Source: CAJCJE01 sp036494465 (GTDB lineage: Bacteria; Actinomycetota; Actinomycetes; Mycobacteriales; Pseudonocardiaceae). Taken from it: DNA of 64,000 nucleotides. Location: the NCBI GenBank assembly GCA_036494465.1, contig DASXOJ010000083.1:62001-126000 (forward strand). Reading direction: 5' to 3'. This document shows positions 58,273 to 64,000 of this stretch, piece after piece. The translations under genes and the position numbers were made by a program. The notes beneath the pieces are model-generated. The model ran no database searches. It was not told the origin of the DNA and saw only the letters and a list, made by a program, of their open reading frames with translations. Position 1 is the first letter of the stretch. Each line of letters starts with the position of its first letter.

Positions 58273-58628
58273 AGCTCAGCCATGGTCGCATGTCGTCGAG
58301 ATCGACCGTTGCGCGGCTGGGCTTTTCCGCCCGGCAAACCACGGTCGGGCCAGGCATGACGCATTTTTCCCGGTTTGCCCGCAGCACCGGTTACTCCTCG
58401 TATGCACACTTCCGCCTGTTCACCCGGGTGATATCCGCCGTCGACACCGGCCGGAGCAACGCGCGGGAACACTCACCGGAACACCCAACGGGAATCGATT
58501 TATCGCTTACCCGAGTCACCCAACACATTCCCGGACGCGATAAACTCACCTTAACCCGGTGGCCGGTCACCACTTCACTTCAAACACGCGTGACCGGGAA
58601 AACTCAGCCCTCTCGAACGGAGTATCCC
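58273..58628. other. 356-bp intergenic region before lsr2
   Basis: No supported ORF. The right half is AT-richer than the surroundings (around 58495-58560, with GATTTATCGCTTACC and GCGATAAACTC), as expected for an lsr2 promoter that Lsr2 itself could bind. The left end carries the mannosyltransferase promoter. Confidence 0.5.
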
Positions 58629-58979
58629 GTGGCTTCCAGGACCATCGTCGCACTCATCGACGACCTCGACGGCGGCGACGCCGAGGAGACCGTCAGCTTC
58701 GCGTTGGACGGGATCGACTACGACATCGATCTTTCCGCCAACAATGCAGCCGGTCTGCGCAAAGTGCTCGCGGAGTTCGTCGAATCCGCGCGCCGCATGT
58801 CGGGTCGCAAGAATCGCGGCACGCCCGCCCTGGTGCACACCAGGGTCGACGCGGGCGGCGACAAAGCGCAAAACCAGGCCATCCGCAATTGGGCGCGCAG
58901 CCAGGGTTTCCCGGTCTCCGACCGAGGTCGCATTCCGGCCGACCTGGTGGAGAGGTTCCAGGACGCGCACAGCGCCTGA
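58629..58979 (+). CDS. lsr2: Lsr2-family nucleoid-associated protein
   Basis: 116 residues from GTG 58629, preceded by GGAG with 6-nt spacing. The N-terminal dimerisation domain (TIVALIDDLDGGDAEETVSF, GIDYDIDLS) and the C-terminal AT-hook-like helix domain (IRNWARSQGFPVSDRGRIPA) are both typical. Lsr2 binds and bridges AT-rich DNA and silences acquired genes. The linker (RRMSGRKNRGTP) is basic. A longer upstream frame was rejected. Confidence 0.9.
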   Translation: MASRTIVALIDDLDGGDAEETVSFALDGIDYDIDLSANNAAGLRKVLAEFVESARRMSGRKNRGTPALVHTRVDAGGDKAQNQAIRNWARSQGFPVSDRGRIPADLVERFQDAHSA

Positions 58980-59099
58980 CAGGCGCGCGTCCCCGGGGAG
59001 AGATCGATCGGATTTTCGCGCATCAACAGCGCGCATTCGATCTTTCCTCGGGTTCGAAATACCGCATCAAGTCGATAGTGGTCATTCTCACGCACAGCA

Positions 59100-59137
59100 A
59101 CGGGCCCATGCAGATCCGGAGATCTGCACGGGCCCGT
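59100..59137. terminator. Terminator hairpin between lsr2 and the L11 paralog
   Basis: ACGGGCCC-A-TGCAGATC (59100-59116) pairs with GATCTGCA-C-GGGCCCGT (59121-59137) over a CGGA loop: 16 pairs with one mismatch. It lies just past the convergent L11-paralog stop. Confidence 0.8.
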
Positions 59138-59156
59138 GAGTGCTATCGCGCGGACG

Positions 59157-59585
59157 TCACTCCGCGACCGCGACGCCCATCGACCGGGCGGAACCGGCGA
59201 CGACCTTGACAGCCGCCTCGATGGTGTCCGCGTTCAGGTCCGGCATCTTGCGCTCGGCGATGGAGCGCAGCTGGGCCTGGGTAATGGTGCCGCTGGTCTT
59301 GTGGCCCGGGGTCTCCGAGCCACCCTTCAGGCCGAGTTCCTTGCGAATCAGGAAGCTGGTCGGCGGCGTCTTGTAGCGCAGCGAGTAGCTGCGGTCTTCA
59401 TAGACGGTCACCACGACTGGCACGATGTCGCCGCGGTGCGCCGAGGTCGCCTCGTCGTACTCGACCTTGACGTTACGGGTGTTCGCGCCGGTCGGACCAA
59501 GCATCTTGCCCAGGTCGACCATGGCGGCGTTGCCCGCCTCCAGTTCGAGAGTCGCCTCGAACGTCTTCTTCAGCTTCGGAGGCAT
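59157..59585 (-). CDS. Divergent paralog of ribosomal protein L11
   Basis: 142 residues, the normal L11 length, with GAGGGA before ATG 59585. The C-terminal RNA-binding domain is well kept (ITQAQLRSIAERKMPDLN, AVKVVAGSARSMGV), and VTVYEDRSYSLRYKTPP is canonical. The N-terminal domain is not: the usual NPxPPVGPALGQ Pro-rich helix reads AAMVDLGKMLGP, so the prolines contacted by thiostrepton are lost. Housekeeping rplK normally lies beside nusG and rplA; here neighbours are lsr2 and an LCP gene. It is probably a second L11 with a specialised or antibiotic-related role. Confidence 0.8.
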   Translation of the reverse strand: MPPKLKKTFEATLELEAGNAAMVDLGKMLGPTGANTRNVKVEYDEATSAHRGDIVPVVVTVYEDRSYSLRYKTPPTSFLIRKELGLKGGSETPGHKTSGTITQAQLRSIAERKMPDLNADTIEAAVKVVAGSARSMGVAVAE

Positions 59586-59994
59586 CTAGATCCCTCTGTA
59601 TCCCATCGTCAAGGCGCGGTTGCGCCGTTCTCCCACTGCCGCGATCCTGCCGGTCCCCGGCCGGGACGTACCACCAGCCACACGCTTACCGACGGAAGCA
59701 GGCCCTGGCCGAACATGCACATCCGATCGGCGCAAGAAGCCTCTCGCAAGTGTAGCCGAGGGCCCCTGATCGCTTCGAATCGGCACCGGCCACCCGTGCG
59801 GACGTGACATGCTTGATCCGATCCGACCACTGGGGCAATCGTAATCTACCTGATACGCATCGTGATCCGGTCTGGTCAACGCGCCGGCTGACGAGGGCGG
59901 CCGACACCGCAAGGCAACCTGAGCGGCACACCCGGCGTCTTGAGCATGGCGCCGTCATGCCGACGCGCGCTACGGACCCGAGGGAGGAGCAGGA
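59586..59994. other. 409-bp intergenic region between the L11 paralog and the LCP gene
   Basis: No supported ORF; a 108-codon minus-strand frame has no protein-like features. It should hold the two divergent promoters. An AT-richer patch with CAATCGTAATCTACC lies at 59836-59850, and on the minus strand CTTGACGATGGGATACAG precedes the L11 paralog. No strong repeat was seen. Confidence 0.5.
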
Positions 59995-62217
59995 GTGGAC
60001 GACTGGCCGCGCGAGCCAGAGGACCAGGACCGGTCCTGGGACAACGCCCAGCCCCCGCCCCGTTCCGGCAACCTCCCCGAACCGCCGCCCAACCAGCCTG
60101 CTCGAAACCAGCCAACGCGCAATCAGCCACCGCGCAACCAGCAGCCCCGTGAGCAGCGCCAGGGCGACCTCGACAGCAGGCTCAACCCGCCCACCGGACG
60201 GCAGCCCCAGTCGCGCAACCAGCCCCCGACCGGCAACCAACCGCCGACCGGCAACCAACCGCCGTCCGGCAACCAATCCCCGTCCGGCAACCAGCCCCCC
60301 TCCGGCAACCAGCGCTCGACCGACAACCAGCGGCCGTCGCGCAACCAGCCGGGTCGCGGCAATCCGCCGAGCAACCAGCCCGGTCGCGGCAACCCGCCAG
60401 GCACCGGCGGCCGGTTACCGCGGCCGAACGCCGACTCCGTGCGTGGCCGGATCCCCGACGACCCGCGTGATCCCGTGCCCGAGGCGACCCGCCGCGTCCC
60501 CACCGACCAGCCCGACCGGACCACCCGCGTCCCCACCGCAGGAGGCGCCGACCAGAGCCGCCGCGACGACGCGAATACCACCCGGGTGAGCCGGTCCGAG
60601 CCTGCCGGCAAGGCCAAGCCCGAGCGCAGCGGTCCGCCGCCCCGGCGCGGCATGTCCCGGGGCACGAAGATCGCGCTGAACAGCGGCAAGGTCCTGGTCG
60701 CGCTCGCCGCCGTGGTGGCGCTGGCCGCGACCGGCGTGAGCTGGGCCGAGTTGCAGAAGGCCGAGAACGGCGTCACCACCGACAACGTCATCGATCCGGG
60801 CGGCTCGTCGGACAACGACGAGAAGCACTCCGACGGGGCCGACGACATCCTGCTGGTCGGCCTGGACAGCCGCACCGACGTGCAGGGCAACGCGCTGCCC
60901 GCCAACGTGCTCGATTCCCTCGACGCCGGTGGCGACCAGGGCGAGGTCGACACCGACACGATGATCCTGTTGCACATCCCGGACAACGGCGGTCCGGCGA
61001 TGGGCATCTCGATCCCGCGCGACTCCTGGGTGGACATCCCCGGCTACCAGCCCAACAAGATCAACGCCTCGTACGCCGACGCCAAGGCGACCTCGGCCAA
61101 GCAGCTCAAGGCCAAGGGCGACACCGACGCCGCGGACGTGGAGCGCCAATCCAGCCAGGCGGGCGCGAAAGAGCTGATCACGGTCATCCAGAACCTGACC
61201 GGGACGCACATCGATCACTACGCCGAGGTCAACCTCTACGGCTTCGACCAGATCTCGCAGGCCGTCGGCGGCGTACCGGTCTGCCTGAACCACGCGGTCC
61301 ACGACGACAAGTCCGGCGCGAACTTCCAGGCGGGCTACTTCACCGTGGAGGGTGTGCAGGCGCTGCAGTTCGTGCGGCAACGGCACAACATCCCCGGCGG
61401 CTCGACCGACCTGCAACGCGAAGCTCGCCAGCAGGCGTTCCTCGCGTCGATGGCGCACAAGGTGCTCTCCGCGGGCACCCTGACCAGTCCGACCGAGCTG
61501 AACAACCTGATCGGCGCCATCCAGCAGTCGATCATCATCGACTCCGGCTGGAACCTGATCGACTTCGCGGGCCAGATGGCCGGAATGAGTTCGGGCAGCC
61601 TCAAGTTCCAGACCATCCCCACGGTCAACATCGACTACTGGCCCTACGGCCACGGGCCTGGGAAGCCGAACGCGGTGCAGGTCAACCCGGCGCAGGTGGC
61701 CGCGTTCATCAAGGGCGTGACCGGGGGCGGCAGCATCCCCCCGCCCAGCAACGTCGGCTCGACCTCGAACCCTTCCAGCGCGAACGCGCCGAGCACCGGC
61801 AACTCCGCGACCACGGTCGACGTGCAGAACGGCGCGAGCGCGGCCGGTTCGAGCGCGAACGGGCTCGCCGCGAAGGTGCTGAGCAAGCTGACCAAGGCCG
61901 GCTTCGCGCAGGGCGCCACGGGCACGATCGCGAACCGGAGCACCTCGACCATCTACTTCCACGCGGGCCAGCAGGACGCGGCCAACGCGGTCGCGGCCGC
62001 GTTGGGCGGCAAGGTCACCGTGGCGCAGGGACCGAGCGTGCCGAGCGGGCACGTCTGGGTCTACCTCGGCACGAAGTACAGCAGCGAGGGCATCAGCACG
62101 GCCGCGGCCGTCTCCGGCCCGAACCAGAGCGTGGTGCCCGCGGCATACGTTCCGGCGCACCAGGCCGACCCGAGTTCGATCAGCGACAGCGGCGACACCC
62201 CGCCCTGCGTCGACTGA
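59995..62217 (+). CDS. LytR-CpsA-Psr (LCP) family protein with LytR_C domain
   Basis: 740 residues from GTG 59995, after GGGAGGAGCAGGA. A cytosolic N-terminus of about 225 residues is very rich in Asn, Gln, Pro, Gly and Arg and contains two repeat arrays. One transmembrane helix lies near 229-248 (SGKVLVALAAVVALAATGVS). The LCP domain runs about 283-500: DDILLVGLDSRTD, DTDTMILLHI, ISIPRDSWVDIPG, QFVRQRHN and STDLQREARQQ with the conserved Arg residues. A C-terminal LytR_C domain follows near 598-690. LCP enzymes attach polymers such as arabinogalactan to peptidoglycan outside the membrane. Confidence 0.88.
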   Translation: MDDWPREPEDQDRSWDNAQPPPRSGNLPEPPPNQPARNQPTRNQPPRNQQPREQRQGDLDSRLNPPTGRQPQSRNQPPTGNQPPTGNQPPSGNQSPSGNQPPSGNQRSTDNQRPSRNQPGRGNPPSNQPGRGNPPGTGGRLPRPNADSVRGRIPDDPRDPVPEATRRVPTDQPDRTTRVPTAGGADQSRRDDANTTRVSRSEPAGKAKPERSGPPPRRGMSRGTKIALNSGKVLVALAAVVALAATGVSWAELQKAENGVTTDNVIDPGGSSDNDEKHSDGADDILLVGLDSRTDVQGNALPANVLDSLDAGGDQGEVDTDTMILLHIPDNGGPAMGISIPRDSWVDIPGYQPNKINASYADAKATSAKQLKAKGDTDAADVERQSSQAGAKELITVIQNLTGTHIDHYAEVNLYGFDQISQAVGGVPVCLNHAVHDDKSGANFQAGYFTVEGVQALQFVRQRHNIPGGSTDLQREARQQAFLASMAHKVLSAGTLTSPTELNNLIGAIQQSIIIDSGWNLIDFAGQMAGMSSGSLKFQTIPTVNIDYWPYGHGPGKPNAVQVNPAQVAAFIKGVTGGGSIPPPSNVGSTSNPSSANAPSTGNSATTVDVQNGASAAGSSANGLAAKVLSKLTKAGFAQGATGTIANRSTSTIYFHAGQQDAANAVAAALGGKVTVAQGPSVPSGHVWVYLGTKYSSEGISTAAAVSGPNQSVVPAAYVPAHQADPSSISDSGDTPPCVD
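60091..60150 (+). repeat. 15-bp repeats encoding Asn-Gln-Pro-x-Arg
   Basis: Four units of NQPxR-type pentapeptide (NQPAR, NQPTR, NQPPR, NQQPR) in the cytosolic tail of the LCP protein. Confidence 0.8.
60217..60360 (+). repeat. 18-bp repeats encoding Asn-Gln-Pro-Pro-Thr/Ser-Gly
   Basis: Eight hexapeptide units starting NQ (NQPPTG twice, NQPPSG, NQSPSG, NQPPSG and three degenerate copies ending NQPGRG). A further NQPGRGNPP duplication follows. The units are clean enough to expand by slippage. Confidence 0.85.
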
Positions 62218-62534
62218 GTTGACCAGCGGTAACCTCAACGCGTGCCGGTCGGAGCACGGTCAGTAACAAATGGGCAGCGAGTCTGACGTTTCCGATCAGT
62301 AGCCTGATCAAACGTGGTAAGCAACACTGTCATGACGCGACCAGCTCTGATCAGATTCCCCCAAACGAGTGAACTGCGCCAATAAGTGCCCCCTGCTGGC
62401 GTAAGGACTCACGCCCTGAGTACTCACCAGTACAGCGTCCGTACTGGATGGTGGAGCACAGCCAAAACGGACCGCGGCAGAACAGCAGAAAGCGGACCCC
62501 CGGGCCCGCGATCCATTTGGCGGAGGCGGACACC
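62218..62534. other. 317-bp intergenic region before the XRE regulator
   Basis: AT-richer than its surroundings. It contains GATCAG-TAGC-CTGATC (62294-62309) and CCAGTAC-N7-GTACTGG (62427-62447), both perfect inverted repeats. No other ORF is convincing; the upstream extension of the XRE frame from ATG 62448 lacks a ribosome site. Confidence 0.55.
62427..62447. promoter_or_regulatory. CCAGTAC-N7-GTACTGG operator candidate
   Basis: Perfect 7-bp arms separated by 7 bp, about 88 bp before the XRE gene start. It suits autoregulation by a dimeric helix-turn-helix protein. Confidence 0.45.
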
Positions 62535-63023
62535 GTGCAGATCGACGCAACGAGCTACCAACGCGTACTCGGCGACGAGTTGAGACGGGTCCGCAAACAA
62601 CGCGGATGGACGCGCAAGGAACTGCAACAGCGACTCCAGTCAGAGATCTCGCTGCAAACCCTTGCCACGTACGAACTCGGAACCCGGCACTGTTCGGTCG
62701 TACGACTCGTCGAGCTGTGCATGGCCATGGACGTACTGCCGCAGGATCTGTTGGCACGGGTACATGATCGACTCTTCCCCGGTGATCGCCCCGGCCAGAT
62801 CCGGGTCGACCTGAGCAGGGTCGCGCGCGACCAGCAACCGGAGCTGCAACCGTTGCAGCGCTGGGCGAGGGATCGGCTCAGCCAGGCCGAAATCGGCGCC
62901 AGCCCCGAGGTGCACCTCGACCTCGCCGCACTGGAACAGATGGCGGAGCTGTGCGGACTGCAGACCGTCGACCTGATCGGCAAGCTGCGGATGATGAACG
63001 CCGCCGGTAACGCCGTCGGCTGA
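62535..63023 (+). CDS. XRE-family transcriptional regulator
   Basis: 162 residues from GTG 62535, preceded by GGAGG with good spacing. The N-terminal helix-turn-helix has LGDELRRVRKQRGWTRKEL and SLQTLATYELGTRHCSVVRL. The C-terminal half (LQRWARDRLSQAEIG, LDLAALEQMAELCGL) is helical. The layout recalls BldD-like developmental regulators, but the similarity is not close enough to assign that name. Likely autoregulated through the upstream inverted repeat. Confidence 0.75.
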   Translation: MQIDATSYQRVLGDELRRVRKQRGWTRKELQQRLQSEISLQTLATYELGTRHCSVVRLVELCMAMDVLPQDLLARVHDRLFPGDRPGQIRVDLSRVARDQQPELQPLQRWARDRLSQAEIGASPEVHLDLAALEQMAELCGLQTVDLIGKLRMMNAAGNAVG

Positions 63024-63167
63024 ATTGCCACCATTTTCGGATTGATTCAGGTCAGAAATACCCTCGCGCAGCGGCACACCGACGACGCAAATAGCGCCGC
63101 CGGCCGTAATTGAGCGCGGAAATCCGCAGAAATCCCCCCGCGAAGGGGACCCCCATGTCCCGAGAAA

Positions 63168-63191
63168 GGGGATCGCCCCGACCCGATCCCC
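63168..63191. terminator. Terminator hairpin between convergent XRE and monooxygenase genes
   Basis: GGGGATCG (63168-63175) pairs with CGATCCCC (63184-63191) over an 8-nt loop. It lies between the convergent XRE and monooxygenase genes, 145 bp past the XRE stop. Confidence 0.55.
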
Positions 63192-63250
63192 TCCCCGGAC
63201 AAACCCCGAACGAGCCCGTCCCTCCGCACAGCCAGCGCCGGCAGTCACCC

Positions 63251-64000
63251 CTAGGCAGAAACCGGCCGCTCCGCCCGATCCCGGTGCCGATCGGCCCGCG
63301 CCGTCAACTCGAAGTCGGCAGGCCGCACGCTGCGCGTGTCCAGCCAGTACCGCCAGGTGAACCCCGGCCAGATCGTCCGGTTCACGCCCTTCGCGTCCAG
63401 GTACCAGCTCGTGCAGCCGCCCTGCGTCCACACCCCGCGTACCAGTTTGCGCTGGATGTCCGCGTTGAACCGGTCCTGCACGTCGCCACGCACCTCGATG
63501 GCGCCCGCCCGGTTCCGGTCCACCAGCGCGATCGCGTCGGCGACGTAGCGGATCTGCGACTCGATCATGAACACCACCGAGTTGTGCCCGAGCCCGGTGT
63601 TCGGCCCCAGCAGGAAGAACAGGTTCGGGAAGCCCGCGACGGAGATCCCGTAGTGCGTCCGCATGCCTTCGCTGGCCCACGTCTTGGCCAGGTCGCGACC
63701 GTCCCGTCCGATGACCGCAAGGTTGTCGAACGCGTCGGTCACGTGGAACCCAGTCCCAAGAACAATGGCGTCGACCTCCCGCTCGACACCGTCCGCGCCG
63801 ACCACCGAACGCTCTCGGACTTCCGCGACCCCATCGGTGATCACCTCCACGTTGTCCCTGGTCAACGCCGGGTAGTAGTCGTTGGAGACCAGCACCCGCT
63901 TGCAGCCCATCCGGTAGTCCGGGGTGACCTTGCGCCGCAACTCCCGGTCCGGGATCTGCTTGGCCATCGCCCGCTTGGCCAGCCCCTCCGCGGCCTGCAA
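63251..64000 (-). CDS. Flavin-containing (Baeyer-Villiger-type) monooxygenase, C-terminal part
   Basis: The last 249 codons of a gene that enters from the right edge; no start is in the window. KVTPDYRMGCKRVLVSNDYYPAL, VDAIVLGTGFHVTD and LFFLLGPNTGLGHNSVVFMIE are typical of the C-terminal half of BVMO/FMO enzymes that use FAD and NADPH to oxygenate ketones or other substrates. The CTSWYLDAKGVNRTIWPG segment is usual near the end. The FAD- and NADP-binding N-terminal motifs are outside the window. Confidence 0.85.
   Translation of the reverse strand: MQAAEGLAKRAMAKQIPDRELRRKVTPDYRMGCKRVLVSNDYYPALTRDNVEVITDGVAEVRERSVVGADGVEREVDAIVLGTGFHVTDAFDNLAVIGRDGRDLAKTWASEGMRTHYGISVAGFPNLFFLLGPNTGLGHNSVVFMIESQIRYVADAIALVDRNRAGAIEVRGDVQDRFNADIQRKLVRGVWTQGGCTSWYLDAKGVNRTIWPGFTWRYWLDTRSVRPADFELTARADRHRDRAERPVSA

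Noticed and set aside
59045..59070. tRNA T-arm-like GGTTCGAAAT
   Set aside because: The flanking bases do not pair as a T stem and no acceptor or anticodon arm is nearby.
59586..59912. 108-codon minus-strand ORF upstream of the L11 paralog
   Set aside because: No ribosome site and Arg/Gly/Pro composition typical of chance frames; it overlaps the expected promoters.
60091..60360. CRISPR-like array
   Set aside because: The repeats are in frame, without unique spacers, and encode a continuous protein tail.

Overview
The window is high-GC actinobacterial DNA. An Lsr2 nucleoid protein, a LytR-CpsA-Psr cell-wall ligase, an MptB-type polyprenol-phosphomannose mannosyltransferase, a DUF3558 lipoprotein and a mycosin-like protein point to the Pseudonocardiales or a nearby order. 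That placement is inference; there is no rRNA to confirm it. No tRNA, rRNA, CRISPR array, integrase, transposase or intact insertion sequence was seen. The layout is chromosomal: short operons with 1-4 bp stop/start overlaps, many GTG starts, and hairpins at convergent gene ends.

Layout. 1-2 kb: end of a membrane protein, then a sugar-phosphate kinase and class II aldolase behind a strong inverted repeat. 2-12 kb: DUF3558 lipoprotein, STAND-like ATPase, methyltransferase, a large secreted glycosidase/phosphoesterase, a frameshifted secreted protein, and a NarL-type two-component pair. 12-15 kb: XRE regulator divergent from a DHA2 drug exporter. 15-19 kb: four-gene organosulfur operon (SfnG, MsuC-like, FMN reductase, SsuD/MsuD-like) that could take dimethyl sulfone to sulfite. 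19-25 kb: methyltransferase, solute symporter with DUF3311 partner and M20 hydrolase, membrane protein, luciferase-like oxidoreductase, CsoR, and a phage-lysin-like protein. 25.5-30.7 kb: five overlapping genes (small membrane protein, ApbE, ferric-reductase-like cytochrome, NuoF-like subunit, ferredoxin) divergent from an OmpR-type two-component system.

30.7-36 kb: small secreted protein, DUF3291 protein, SufR-like regulator, and a three-gene unit (histidine kinase, mycosin lacking all catalytic residues, response regulator). 36-46 kb: KimA-like transporter fused to an OB-fold, a large sedolisin-like protease, an AKR/NmrA/SnoaL operon controlled by a divergent TetR, a candidate structured RNA, and a Tat-type polysaccharide-deacetylase lipoprotein. 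46-50 kb: flavoprotein reductase, DUF4185 protein, SRPBCC protein and a small membrane protein. 50-56.5 kb: permease divergent from a gamma-glutamylation pathway (GlnA-like ligase, PuuD-like hydrolase, aldehyde dehydrogenase, SDR, FadR-type regulator) for polyamines or ethanolamine. 56.5-64 kb: MptB-like mannosyltransferase, Lsr2, divergent ribosomal L11 paralog, LCP ligase with long repeats, XRE regulator, and the C-terminal part of a flavin monooxygenase cut by the window edge.

Most notable: the catalytically dead mycosin inside a two-component operon, a ~125-nt folded element with competing helices at 45.3-45.45 kb, the electron-transfer operon with ApbE but no visible flavin acceptor, the L11 paralog lacking the thiostrepton-contact prolines, and a 28-codon remnant ORF coupled to a SnoaL gene.
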